Of a stretch of DNA of 64,000 bases, positions 43,576 to 52,523 are shown piece by piece. The notes beneath the pieces were generated by a model, which ran no database searches, was not told the origin of the DNA, and was given only the letters and a program-made list of their open reading frames with translations. The DNA is from JALYGJ01 sp036558545 (GTDB lineage Bacteria > Chloroflexota > Limnocylindria > Limnocylindrales > CSP1-4). Positions within the stretch are counted from its first letter, which is position 1, and each line of letters begins with the position of its first letter. The position numbers and the translations under genes were made by a program. The stretch lies in assembly GCA_036558545.1 (NCBI GenBank), contig DATBFJ010000028.1:1-64000 (forward strand), written 5' to 3'.

Positions 43576-44577
43576 GTGATCGGTCGGTTGTTTGCTCGTA
43601 TCGTGAACGCACAGGCTGGCTGGGCCAGGCCGTTCGGGGACTTCAACGTGCGCTGGATCGGAGCGCTGCTGCGCCCCATTCGGCCGATCAAGAACTTCCT
43701 GAATGGCAAGTGGCTGGGCCATTCGATCCACGCCGTGCTGACGGACGTTCCGATAGGCGCATTGACCCTGGTTATCGTCTTCGACTTTCTCGACGCCGCG
43801 GGAACCGCGAGCCTGCGCACGGCGGCCGACGTCACACTCGCCTTTGGCATCCTGGCGATGCTCGGCGCCGCCGTCGCCGGGGCCGCCGACTACATGGACA
43901 CGGACGACGAACCACGCGTCGTTGCGACCGTCCACTCGACGTTCATGGTCGTTGCCCTGATCGTCTATCTCATCTCGCTGGCCCTGCGCCTTGGCTCACC
44001 GACGGGCGAGCGCACCGTCCCCATCGCCCTGTCGGTTATCGCGTACCTGATAGTCGCCTTTGCCGCGTGGGTCGGAGGCGAGGTCGTGTACGGCTTCGGC
44101 AACATGGTCAACCGTCACGCCTGGCGCTTTGGCGCCAAGTCCAGCTGGGTCAAACTGGACGTGACGGAGATCCCGGAGAACACGCCAACCGCCGCCAAGG
44201 CGGGCGCGCAGACGCTCGTGCTGGTTCGTCAGGGAGAAACGGTCTACGCCATGCACTCCGTGTGCGCCCATGCGGGTGGCCCCTTGCCGGAGGGCAAGAT
44301 CGTCGATGGCGGCATCGAGTGCCCGTGGCACCAATCCCGGTTCGAGCTGGCGACGGGCCGTGCCAAGCAGGGCCCCACGACCTACGACCAGCCCATTTAC
44401 GACGTGCGCCCGGCCGAAGGCGGCGGCTGGGAGGTCAAGCGCGTCATCCCGAGCAAGCCGATCGAAGTTTCGGCCGGCGCGGGCGCTCACACCTCAGCAA
44501 CCGCCAGCGCCGGCGATCTCGTCCAGACCGGTGAGCCACGCAGCTGGCGCGGCGACCGGCCCGGCCACAGCGCCTAG
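43576..44577 (+). CDS. DUF2231-like membrane protein fused to a Rieske 2Fe-2S domain
   Basis: A 333-residue protein. The N-terminal half has four hydrophobic helices of the DUF2231 type with HSIHAVLTDVPIGALT and DDEPRVVATVHST, which resemble haem- or quinone-site His pairs. The C-terminal half is a Rieske-type domain with CAHAGGPLPEGKI (C-x-H, about residue 229) and CPWHQSRFELATG (C-x2-H, near 248), the ligands for a 2Fe-2S cluster. This is a candidate membrane electron-transfer protein. GTG start with GGAGGTGA upstream and TACCCT at 43550-43555. Its TAG stop overlaps the convergent EamA stop in CTAG. Confidence 0.85.
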   Translation: MIGRLFARIVNAQAGWARPFGDFNVRWIGALLRPIRPIKNFLNGKWLGHSIHAVLTDVPIGALTLVIVFDFLDAAGTASLRTAADVTLAFGILAMLGAAVAGAADYMDTDDEPRVVATVHSTFMVVALIVYLISLALRLGSPTGERTVPIALSVIAYLIVAFAAWVGGEVVYGFGNMVNRHAWRFGAKSSWVKLDVTEIPENTPTAAKAGAQTLVLVRQGETVYAMHSVCAHAGGPLPEGKIVDGGIECPWHQSRFELATGRAKQGPTTYDQPIYDVRPAEGGGWEVKRVIPSKPIEVSAGAGAHTSATASAGDLVQTGEPRSWRGDRPGHSA

Positions 44578-45500
44578 CGCAGCAGCGGAACGCTCAGCGA
44601 CGCGAGAACGACACCGACGATCTGCAGCGGCCGAAGCCGCTCGTGCAGGAACAGGGCGGCGAGCAACGCCGTGACCACGGGATAGAGCGAGGACAGAACG
44701 ACCGCCACGGACAACGCGTCCGCGCGCGTTGCGAGCACGAAGAAGCCATTGCCTCCGAGGTCGCCCAATCCACAAACAAGTACGACCGGGACGGCAACGC
44801 CGAGTGGCACGGCGCGGGCGCGCAGCCTGGGTAGCCCGAGAGTCACGTCGAGCCGGCGTTTCCAGGTGCGCTCGCGCGCCCGCGCCGCTACGACGAGCAC
44901 CGCGCTGATCGTGATCACGAAGCCAACGACGCGGACGATCACGATCGGCCACCACGTCTCGCCGTTGGTCGTCGCATGACTCAGAAACACGAAGAAGAGT
45001 CCGAAGCCGAGCCCTGCTATGAGCACGGACGGCAGTTGATGCACGTCGATGCGCACAAGGCGTCGCTCGTCGCTGGTGCGCTCACCGCCCGGCAGCGAGA
45101 TGAGCACAACGGCGGTGAGCGCGAGCGCCATGCCCGCACCGCGGCCGCCGTCGATGGCTTCGCCCGAGATGACGCCCACGAGCACGGGCAACCCGGCACC
45201 GATCAGCGCCGACAGAGGCGCAACGACACCCATCGTGCCGCGCGAAAGCGCGTAGTAGAAGGCGCCAAGACCGGCGACGCCGCAGGCGCCGGCAAGCGCC
45301 GACCAGGCAATCGAGTTCGTCGACGACACTGGCTCGCCGGCCGCGATCGCGAGGACGAGTCCCAGTAGCAGACCAACGGCCTCGCTGGCCATGATCGCGA
45401 CAAAAACGCTCGAAAACCGACTGATCAGGCCGCCGGCGAAGTCACCCGTGCCCCACGACAGGGCGGAAAGCAGCCCAAAGATAGGGCCGCCGAGACTCAG
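44574..45500 (-). CDS. EamA/DMT-family transporter, probable CTG start
   Basis: A 308-residue protein with ten predicted membrane helices arranged as two EamA repeats (GLLSALSWGTGDFAGGL near the N-terminus; GLGDLGGNGFFVLATRADALSVAVVLSSLYPVVTALLAALF late). It probably exports a metabolite. The nearest upstream ATG/GTG/TTG is at 45626, deep inside the neighbouring gene. CTG at 45500, in a CTGA overlap with that gene's stop and with GGAGG just upstream, gives the usual N-terminus (SLGGPIFGLLSALSWG). Confidence 0.78.
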   Translation of the reverse strand: MSLGGPIFGLLSALSWGTGDFAGGLISRFSSVFVAIMASEAVGLLLGLVLAIAAGEPVSSTNSIAWSALAGACGVAGLGAFYYALSRGTMGVVAPLSALIGAGLPVLVGVISGEAIDGGRGAGMALALTAVVLISLPGGERTSDERRLVRIDVHQLPSVLIAGLGFGLFFVFLSHATTNGETWWPIVIVRVVGFVITISAVLVVAARARERTWKRRLDVTLGLPRLRARAVPLGVAVPVVLVCGLGDLGGNGFFVLATRADALSVAVVLSSLYPVVTALLAALFLHERLRPLQIVGVVLASLSVPLLR

Positions 45501-47821
45501 TGGTCCTCCGGCGGCCAGAGTGGAGAGACGGGCGGCGCAGGCTTGCTGGTGGCGGGTCGGCCGCCCGTGCTCGTGTTGTCGGATGCTGCGGGTGCAGCTT
45601 CGGAAGGCAGCGTCGACGGTGTCCACATCGAGATCGCTTCGCCTGTGTCCGGGGCGTCCACCATTGCCGCTTCGTCGCGCGCCGTCGGTCCGGGCAGGAC
45701 GACGACGTTATCGGCAGCGGCGTCGTACCTGTCGGAACTGGTTATCAAGATGACCTGGAAATCGCTGCCGAGTGCCTTGAGCACGCCCAGCGCGCGTTCT
45801 GCGCGATCGGCGTCGAAGGTAACGAATGGATCGTCGAAGATCAGCGGAGGTGTGCCGGGCTCGGTCACCTGGCGAACGAGGCCCAGTCGAGCACACAGGT
45901 ACAGCTGATCCAGCGTGCCCTGGGACAACCTGTTGACATCGATCCAGTTGTTCAGCTCCGGGGCGAAGACACTGAAGGTCAGTGACTGTTCGTCGACCTT
46001 CAGCCGTCGATAGCGACCGTCTGTGATCTCCTCGACATCGTTTGCCATGCGCTTCTCGAGGAAGCGCGCTGCCTTCTTCATCGTCCCCTGCTCGGCGGCG
46101 TTGAGCGTCGTGAGGACGTCCTCGTAAATGCGCAGCCGCCGCTCGGCGGCCGCCAGCTGCTCCTGTGCCTGCTCGAGCGACTCTGACGATGCCGCGACCT
46201 TCTCGGCATCAACGGGGTTGTTGGTCACGCGCGCGTCTGCGTTGGCCTCGTCCTGTCGCGCCTGATCCCGCTCTGGGCCAAGCCGCTGCAGGGCGGCGTT
46301 GAACGTTGCGAGTTGGCCGGAAGGATCTTGGCCAATGGTGCCCATGCCCGCGAGCGCGTGTTTGCACTCGTCGATCTCCGCCGCGGCCATGTCGCGCTGA
46401 GTCGCAAGGTCCTCGGAGCCTGCCTCAGGTGCCGCGTCCTTGCCCATCAGGCCGCGGTACTCGGCGCGTCGATTGTCCGATTGTGCGATGTGGTCGGCCT
46501 CGGCGTTCAACAGCCGTTCAGCGGCGCCGAGATCCTTCGTGCCGAGCGAAGCCAGCGCCTCGCTGCGCTCCTGGTCGGTCTGGCGCACCTTCTCGGCGAG
46601 CTGGGTGCGGCCCGACAACCGTCGCGCGATCTCCGCCTCGCGGAGCTCGTTCTGCATGCGAACGTCGTTGAGCTTGTTGCGCTCGCGTCGGGCGACGAAG
46701 AACAACACCACGCCGACCACAAGCAGGATGACACCGACCGCCAGCGGAACCACCGACATTCCGCCAAGAACGCCCACTCCAACTGCCACCAGGCCGACGA
46801 ACAGAGCGACAAGGCTGCCTGCCATCCATGGCTGCCAGCGCGGGCTGGGGATGGCAACGTCGTAGCTCGAGAGGTCCGGCTCGGCCGCCAGCTCGGCACG
46901 CATCTCCGAGAGCTTGAACTCGAGCTGGCGAACGTGGTCGACGGTCGAGCGGAGGACAGGCAGTGCCACTCGCGACGGATGTGACGTATCCAGCCGAGCA
47001 ATCTCGTCGTGCAGCTCGACGGCCTTCTTGAACGTCGTGTAGCGCTTCGTCGCCTCGACCGACCGCGCTGCCAGCTGGACCGCGCGCTCCGCCTTGGCCG
47101 CGTTGTCCTTGTTGGAAGCGATCTGTTGTTCGAGCGTGGCACTCGTCGCGCGCGCCGTGGCAAGCGCGCGACGGTCGGCCTCCAGCTGCTGGAGCGCCTG
47201 TTCACCGGTGCGCACCTCCTGGGTGAGCCGGTCCGCGTCGGCGCGCAAGACCTTCAGGTATCCGGGGTTTTTGGCACCCTCGGTCTTATAGCGGCGGATC
47301 GCGTCCTCGAGCTTCTTGCGCGCCGATTGGGTGCCGCGATCGGCGCCACTCATCGATTGCTGCAGCCTGTCGCGCAGCGTGCTCTCGTCCTGGCCAAGGC
47401 CGGCCAGCTCCTGGTGGTGGACGCTTGCCGTCGAGCGCATGAACTTCTCGGAAGGGACGCCGGTCATGCGCGCCACCTCCGCATCGACCGATGCCGGATC
47501 TGTTTGCGACTCGCCGTCGAACGTCAGCTCGACCGTGCCTCGCGGACCGGCAAAGACCTTGCGCAGCGTGCCGTGCTTGCCGTGGTCGTCGAAGTCAATC
47601 TCGACGACCGGATCGGTGTCAGCCTTGTGCCAGGGCTTCAGGTCGCCCAGCCCGTTCGACGCGAATGTGGCGCGTCTGAAGAGGCCCAGCTCGATCGCGC
47701 GTTGGACCGTGGATTTGCCCGCCTCATTCGGGCCGCGGACGATATTCAGCCCCGGTTTCAGCTCGATGTCGAGGTTCTCGTGGCGCCGAAAATCGGTCAG
47801 CCGCAGGCGAGTGATGTTCAT
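45497..47821 (-). CDS. SbcC/Rad50-like ATPase (YhaN type) with central membrane hairpin
   Basis: A 774-residue ABC-type ATPase of the SMC/Rad50 group. The N-terminus has ITRLRLTDFRRHENLDIEL and Walker A GPNEAGKST near residue 31; Walker B LIFDDPFVTFDADRAERAL is near 657. Two long coiled coils flank a pair of hydrophobic helices at about residues 325-375 (SLVALFVGLVAVGVGVLGG and VPLAVGVILLVVGVVLFFVA) where Rad50 carries its CxxC zinc hook. No CxxC is seen there. This matches YhaN-type proteins. Start ATG 47821 overlaps the metallophosphoesterase stop as ATGA, so the two form a nuclease-ATPase pair. A longer frame to 48343 is rejected. Confidence 0.85.
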   Translation of the reverse strand: MNITRLRLTDFRRHENLDIELKPGLNIVRGPNEAGKSTVQRAIELGLFRRATFASNGLGDLKPWHKADTDPVVEIDFDDHGKHGTLRKVFAGPRGTVELTFDGESQTDPASVDAEVARMTGVPSEKFMRSTASVHHQELAGLGQDESTLRDRLQQSMSGADRGTQSARKKLEDAIRRYKTEGAKNPGYLKVLRADADRLTQEVRTGEQALQQLEADRRALATARATSATLEQQIASNKDNAAKAERAVQLAARSVEATKRYTTFKKAVELHDEIARLDTSHPSRVALPVLRSTVDHVRQLEFKLSEMRAELAAEPDLSSYDVAIPSPRWQPWMAGSLVALFVGLVAVGVGVLGGMSVVPLAVGVILLVVGVVLFFVARRERNKLNDVRMQNELREAEIARRLSGRTQLAEKVRQTDQERSEALASLGTKDLGAAERLLNAEADHIAQSDNRRAEYRGLMGKDAAPEAGSEDLATQRDMAAAEIDECKHALAGMGTIGQDPSGQLATFNAALQRLGPERDQARQDEANADARVTNNPVDAEKVAASSESLEQAQEQLAAAERRLRIYEDVLTTLNAAEQGTMKKAARFLEKRMANDVEEITDGRYRRLKVDEQSLTFSVFAPELNNWIDVNRLSQGTLDQLYLCARLGLVRQVTEPGTPPLIFDDPFVTFDADRAERALGVLKALGSDFQVILITSSDRYDAAADNVVVLPGPTARDEAAMVDAPDTGEAISMWTPSTLPSEAAPAASDNTSTGGRPATSKPAPPVSPLWPPEDH

Positions 47822-49002
47822 GCCAGCGTCACCCGCGAGGGGTCGTCCAGGAGCGCCAGGCCAATCCGGAGCGCCTCGCGTGACTCGGCCGCTCCGTCCG
47901 CATCGCCCTTCTGCTCCTGTTCCGCGATCCTCGTGCGCAGGTCGCGGGTGAAGGCCCCCAGGATCGTGTCGGCAGGAGCGATCGGATCCTCGCTGAGCGC
48001 TGCGATCGACGAATCGCGCACGCGCAGCCGCAAGAAGGAGGGCGCCAGCTGACGCTCCAGCTCGTCGACGTTGAGGTCGAGGCTGTTCGAGCGAACACCC
48101 AGAATGCGGACGTCGAGCACCAGGTCGGGATTGGCCTGAGCGCTGAGCTGCGCTTCGAGTGCAGCCTGCGAATCGAGCGTGGCGGCATCCACATCGAGCT
48201 TCTGGAACCTGGTCCGGCCCACTTCGTGCGCCTCGACTGAAACTGCGCGCTGGCCATCGTGATCGTCGAGATTGACGATGAGCACCTGGCCGGCGCCGTC
48301 CTGGTCGACCGCGACGGCCTCGGGAGCGCCCGAATAAGCCCACACGGTTCGGCCGGCCTTGCCCTGACGGAACGAATGCCAGTGGCCGAGCGCCAGGTAG
48401 TCGAGGTTGCTCTGGGCGACCTCCTGTTCGAGGAAGGTCACGTCGTCGCCATCGAAGCGACCGGGCACGGCCATCGAACCGTGGACCATGCCGATCTGCC
48501 AGTTTCGTGCCCCATCGATTGGGCCACTGCTGGGGATCGAGATTGCCGGAAGAGGGCTCTCGCCCGAGCGTTTGGCGGCAAAGACCTTGGCCCGAACTGT
48601 CGCCGGGATCTGCGGAAAGTCGATCGTGCCATGAGTATCAGTCAGCACCGTCACCAGGTTCGATCCGTCCGGCGCCTTGGCCATCTCGGCGAGGTTGAAG
48701 ACGCGGTAGATGGAGGCAGCGTCATAGCAGTCGTGGGTGCCTGGAATGACCACGACCGGGATGTGACGCTGGACCAGGCGACCCAGCTCAGTCGCCGCAC
48801 GTTCGACCGAGCGACGAGGTTGGCTGTTCGAGTCGAAGAGGTCGCCGCAGATGAGGACCAGGTCAACCTTCTCGGCAACGGCGAGGTCGATGGCTCGCTT
48901 GAACGCATCGAACTGGCGTTCGCGCTGGGCGGCCGCGGCCGTGCCAAGGTCGTCGTGGCGCGCTCCAAGGTGAACGTCGGCCATGTGCAGCAAGCGCGGC
49001 AT
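47818..49002 (-). CDS. SbcD/Mre11-like metallophosphoesterase (YhaO type)
   Basis: A 394-residue DNA repair exonuclease-type metallophosphoesterase. The metal-binding motifs are in order: MADVHLGARHD, LICGDLFDSN, IPGTHDCYDAASIY, MVHGSMA, and LGHWHSFRQG. A C-terminal helical capping domain follows. I start at ATG 49002, where the family begins; the longer frame to 49062 has no support. It probably works with the SbcC-like ATPase encoded downstream (ATGA overlap). Confidence 0.87.
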   Translation of the reverse strand: MPRLLHMADVHLGARHDDLGTAAAAQRERQFDAFKRAIDLAVAEKVDLVLICGDLFDSNSQPRRSVERAATELGRLVQRHIPVVVIPGTHDCYDAASIYRVFNLAEMAKAPDGSNLVTVLTDTHGTIDFPQIPATVRAKVFAAKRSGESPLPAISIPSSGPIDGARNWQIGMVHGSMAVPGRFDGDDVTFLEQEVAQSNLDYLALGHWHSFRQGKAGRTVWAYSGAPEAVAVDQDGAGQVLIVNLDDHDGQRAVSVEAHEVGRTRFQKLDVDAATLDSQAALEAQLSAQANPDLVLDVRILGVRSNSLDLNVDELERQLAPSFLRLRVRDSSIAALSEDPIAPADTILGAFTRDLRTRIAEQEQKGDADGAAESREALRIGLALLDDPSRVTLA

Positions 49003-49281
49003 CGAGACTTGAACTCCCTCCGGGCATAGGTGTGTGGCGCTGTCGTCAATTCTGACAGCCACGGGCCCGGAGCGAAGCGATTCTTGTCTCGCTTCGAGGG
49101 TGGGTGATAACCTTCCAAGCGTTACCGGTGCGCCCCAGTTTCAGGGACCTCGGCAGAGCAACTGGGTTGGCGCCCGGCTCCAGCTTTCAGCGCCACGCCT
49201 TGAGTTTGCTCGTGCTGCGTCCCACTGGATCTCTCCGGTGGCGATTGGGTATTCGTTTTGCTGACCAAGGGGAGGTCGCTG

Positions 49282-49626
49282 GTGACCTATCAAGATCGAA
49301 CCCTCACCTGTGCCGACTGCGGCGTGGAGTTCATCCACTCCGCCGCCGACCAGGAGTTCTACGCGCAGAAGGGGTTCGCATCCGACCCGAAGCGCTGCCC
49401 TTCATGCCGCGCCTCGCGCCGGCAGATGCGCGAGAACAGCGGCTTCGACGTGCGTGAGATCGGTGGCCCGCGCGGCTATGAGCGCGGTGACTACCGGCCG
49501 CAACGCGAGTATTTCGCGGTGATCTGCTCCAAATGCGGCAACGCCGCCCAGGTTCCGTTCAAGCCGCGTCAGGACAAGCCTGTTTACTGCTCAGACTGCT
49601 TCAGGGACGTCCAGGCGGCCTCCTGA
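49282..49626 (+). CDS. Double zinc-ribbon protein, 114 aa
   Basis: A protein with two zinc-binding modules. The first is CADCG...FIHS...CPSCRASRRQMRE (residues about 10-50), like the zinc-ribbon domain found in many bacterial small proteins. The second is ICSKCGNAAQVPF...PVYCSDCF (residues about 80-108), the CxxC-CxxC type. A short Arg/Tyr-rich linker lies between. GTG at 49282 with GGGGAGG 6 nt upstream. Role unknown; such proteins are often abundant and may bind RNA or ribosomes. A terminator follows. The 279-nt upstream region has a hairpin CGAAGCGA/TCGCTTCG at 49073-49096 but no clear promoter. Confidence 0.8.
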   Translation: MTYQDRTLTCADCGVEFIHSAADQEFYAQKGFASDPKRCPSCRASRRQMRENSGFDVREIGGPRGYERGDYRPQREYFAVICSKCGNAAQVPFKPRQDKPVYCSDCFRDVQAAS

Positions 49627-49642
49627 CCCAAAAGGCTCACAC

Positions 49643-49679
49643 AAACCCGGCCGATATCAACCGGCCGGGTTTTTCTTTC
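49643..49679 (+). terminator. Rho-independent terminator of the zinc-ribbon gene
   Basis: A 10-bp G/C-rich stem (49643-49652 with 49663-49672) is followed by a T-rich tail through 49679. It stands 16 nt after the gene's stop and also abuts the end of the convergent gene at 49678. Confidence 0.9.
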
Positions 49680-50310
49680 ACTTGTCGGGAGGGGTCAGCG
49701 GGTCATCGATCGAGCAATCGACTCCGTCCGGCAACGGTTGAACGCAAACCGTCACAGATGGGCCATAGATCGTCGAGAAAGTAAACGGACCCATCCGGTA
49801 GTCGACTGCAACGCCTTCATAGGACTGCTCACCGGGACGTGTCGCCACCGTCACGGCGACGGCTGGACGTGAAGCTCCCGAACTTTCTGCCGCAAGTGTG
49901 CCAGGCAGTGATTCGTAGTTATTGAGAGCGTCCCCGATCTCTCCCGCTACTGCTCCTATTCCGCTCTGCGGTTTCCCGGGTCGGGCCATCAGGCTGTCAA
50001 CGAGAACGATCCCGGATGTCGCACCGACAAGCCTCATATCCTCGATCGTTGCGCTTAGGCCGGCTGCGGGTCGCAGAAAGACTCCTACGTAGACCGGGGT
50101 ATAGGGCGTCACGCCGGCCTCTGAAGTTAGGCCAACCGCATTCCGGGCCTGATCTCCGAGTGGCAGGTCGAGGGCAAGCAAGGCTCCCTCCGGGTCCTCC
50201 TTGAGGGGACCGCCGGGAAAGCGCACAAAGCCGATGACATTCAAGGCAAGTGCCGCGACAACGGCACAGCTAACAGTTAGCGCTACCAGCCGCATCATGT
50301 GCTGAAGCAC
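49678..50310 (-). CDS. Single-pass membrane protein of unknown function, 210 aa
   Basis: One N-terminal hydrophobic helix (LVALTVSCAVVAALALNVIGFV) precedes an extracytoplasmic domain of about 180 residues, rich in Gly, Val and Thr, with no recognised motif. Two Cys near the C-terminus (VTVCVQPLPDGVDCSID) could form a disulfide. GTG at 50310 is the longest start; ATG at 50298 or 50295 is equally possible. The stop lies at the edge of the terminator of the convergent zinc-ribbon gene. Confidence 0.65.
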   Translation of the reverse strand: MLQHMMRLVALTVSCAVVAALALNVIGFVRFPGGPLKEDPEGALLALDLPLGDQARNAVGLTSEAGVTPYTPVYVGVFLRPAAGLSATIEDMRLVGATSGIVLVDSLMARPGKPQSGIGAVAGEIGDALNNYESLPGTLAAESSGASRPAVAVTVATRPGEQSYEGVAVDYRMGPFTFSTIYGPSVTVCVQPLPDGVDCSIDDPLTPPDK

Positions 50311-50418
50311 AGGTTACGGCCGAATGATCCACGCGTGGCGCCGAATGGGACTTATTCAGGTTTGAAGCGAGGCTCGTCGTAGACTTCAAGTCGACGACAG
50401 GAGGTAGCCCAGACACCC

Positions 50419-51999
50419 ATGACAGACACGATCGAGCGGCCGCAGCTGAAGATCACCTACGCGACGCTGCGCAACGACAACGACGAGCTGCACGCGCAGT
50501 TTGAAAAGGGCGTGGAAGAGGCCCGAGCAATGCTCGGCAAGAGCCATCGCAATTTCGTGAACGGCGCAGAGCGTGAGGGCGAAGGCACCTTCGAGAAGCA
50601 TTCACCGATTGACGGCTCGCTCGTGGGCACCTTCGCCAAGGGCACGCGACACGACGTCCAGGACGCGGTCGACGCCGCGCGTGCAGCCTTTCCGGCATGG
50701 TCGGGCAGGCCCTGGCAGGAGCGCGTAGCCATACTGCGTCGTGTAGCCGACGTCATCAGCGAACGGCAGATGGTCTTCGCTGCGCTGCTCTCGATCGAAG
50801 TTGGCAAGAACCGCCTCGAGGCGCTGGGCGACGTCGAGGAGACCGCCGACCTGATCCGCTGGTCGTGCGACATGGTCGAGCAGAATGGTGGCTTCGATCA
50901 CCCGATGGGCAACCTTGGTGACGACACCGTCCACACTCGTTCCGTGCTCAAGCCGTACGGTGTGTGGGCAATCATCAGCCCGTTCAATTTCCCCTTCGCG
51001 CTGAGTGGCGGCCCGTCCGGCGGCGCTCTCGTCGCTGGCAATACAGTCGTATACAAGCCCTCGTCCGACGCTCCGCTGTCGGGCGTTTGCCTGACTCAGG
51101 CCATGCGCGACGGCGGCATCCCGGCGGGCGTCTTCAACATGGTCGCCGGTCCCGGCGAAACGGTTGGTGCCGAGCTCCAGGAGAACGACGGAGTCGACGG
51201 CATCCTGTTCACCGGGTCGTTCGAGGTCGGCTTCGACCTCTACAAGCACTTCGCCAAGCGCTACCCCAAGCCCGTCATCGTTGAGATGGGCGGCAAGAAT
51301 CCGGCCATCGTCACGGCCACTGCCGACCTTGACGAGGCGGCGGAGGGCGTGATGCGCGGCGCATTCGGCTTCAGCGGCCAAAAGTGCTCAGCCAACAGCC
51401 GCGTCTACGTCGAGCGCCCCGTCTACGAGCAGTTCCTGCAGCTGCTTGGCCAGAAGGCGCAAGCGATCTCAGTCGGCGACCCGGTCGAACGCCAGAACTG
51501 GATGGGACCGGTTATCAATCAGCGTGCATTGGCGCGCTACGAGAACGCCGTTGCTGAGGCGAAGCATGAGGGCCGAATCGTCGCCGGGGGCGAGCGACTG
51601 ACTGACGGCGACCTCAGCGATGGGTATTTCGTCGCCCCGACTGTTGTCGCCGATCTGCCGCTCGAACACCGACTCTTCCGTGAGGAGCTGTTCCTGCCCT
51701 TTGTTGCCATCGCACCGGTGGATTCGGTCGATCAGGCGCTCGACCTGGCCAACGACAACGATCTTGGCCTGACAGCGGGCATCTACACCGGCAACCAGGC
51801 CGACATCGACAAGTTCCTGGCCCGCATTGAAGCCGGCGTCGTTTACGTCAACAGGCGTGCCGGGTCAACGACCGGGGCATGGCCGGGCGTTCAGCCGTTC
51901 GGCGGCTGGAAGGGCTCGACCGCTACGGGCAAGGCCGGCGGCGGGCTCTACTACGTCCAGCAGTTCATGCGCGAGCAGTCGCAGACCGTCGTCGACTAG
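50419..51999 (+). CDS. pruA: 1-pyrroline-5-carboxylate dehydrogenase
   Basis: A 526-residue aldehyde dehydrogenase that makes glutamate from pyrroline-5-carboxylate in proline or ornithine breakdown. The catalytic Cys is in FSGQKCSANSRVY (about residue 322) and the Glu in VEMGGKNPAIV (about 287), with SPFNFPFALSGG for the coenzyme site. Length and the N-terminal segment (EREGEGTFEKHSPIDGSLVG) fit the PruA/RocA group. ATG with AGGAGG upstream. An aminotransferase at 54613 could supply its substrate. Its TAG stop is shared with the convergent SRPBCC gene in CTAG. Confidence 0.92.
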   Translation: MTDTIERPQLKITYATLRNDNDELHAQFEKGVEEARAMLGKSHRNFVNGAEREGEGTFEKHSPIDGSLVGTFAKGTRHDVQDAVDAARAAFPAWSGRPWQERVAILRRVADVISERQMVFAALLSIEVGKNRLEALGDVEETADLIRWSCDMVEQNGGFDHPMGNLGDDTVHTRSVLKPYGVWAIISPFNFPFALSGGPSGGALVAGNTVVYKPSSDAPLSGVCLTQAMRDGGIPAGVFNMVAGPGETVGAELQENDGVDGILFTGSFEVGFDLYKHFAKRYPKPVIVEMGGKNPAIVTATADLDEAAEGVMRGAFGFSGQKCSANSRVYVERPVYEQFLQLLGQKAQAISVGDPVERQNWMGPVINQRALARYENAVAEAKHEGRIVAGGERLTDGDLSDGYFVAPTVVADLPLEHRLFREELFLPFVAIAPVDSVDQALDLANDNDLGLTAGIYTGNQADIDKFLARIEAGVVYVNRRAGSTTGAWPGVQPFGGWKGSTATGKAGGGLYYVQQFMREQSQTVVD

Positions 52000-52523
52000 C
52001 CAAGTTCGTCCGCCAGCGCGACGTACGCCGGCAAGAGCTCCTCCCAGCGCAGCTCTGTATCGCCGATCTCGCGACCTCCGATATAACTTCCCAACTTCTC
52101 GGCGTTGATCTGCCAGCCCACGCCGTAGAACTGGATCTTGTCCAAGGGCATGCCCTTGATGACGGCGACCAGAACGGTCTGGTCGCCGTCTGGCGTGAGC
52201 GTTGCCTCGATGCTCGAGTCGAAGGGCGGAACGCCGTTGCCCTGTCGATACGACTCATCCGATTCCCTGACGGTCACGCGCAGGCGCCGTGGCGCCTCAC
52301 ATTCCTCGACTCGACCGCCGCCATCCCACTCAGCTGAGAGATTGAAGCGGCCACCAGGACGCAGGTCACCGTCGATCTTGCCGAACCAGCGCGCCAATCT
52401 TGCTGGCTCCGTGATTGCCGACCACAGATCGTTGACGTCCGTGTCGTAGCGCTCCTCGATGCGCAACACACCTCTGTCGTCGGCCTTGGCGAAGCTGCCC
52501 AGGGCCGGCTCAGTCGGCTGCAT
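51996..52523 (-). CDS. SRPBCC (AHSA1-like) domain protein, copy 1
   Basis: A 175-residue START-like ligand-binding protein: IEERYDTDVNDLWSAITEPARLARWFGKIDGDLRPGG opens the domain and the C-terminal helix carries YGVGWQINAEKLGSYIGG. About 40% similar by eye to the upstream copy, so the pair is a tandem duplication. The ATG at 52523 lies 14 nt inside the upstream gene. A much longer frame to 53000 is rejected as it runs through the neighbour. Confidence 0.82.
   Translation of the reverse strand: MQPTEPALGSFAKADDRGVLRIEERYDTDVNDLWSAITEPARLARWFGKIDGDLRPGGRFNLSAEWDGGGRVEECEAPRRLRVTVRESDESYRQGNGVPPFDSSIEATLTPDGDQTVLVAVIKGMPLDKIQFYGVGWQINAEKLGSYIGGREIGDTELRWEELLPAYVALADELG

Noticed and set aside
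47822..48343. N-terminal extension of the SbcC-like ATPase
   Set aside because: Arg/Pro-rich shadow of the SbcD-like gene; the ATPase begins at ATG 47821.
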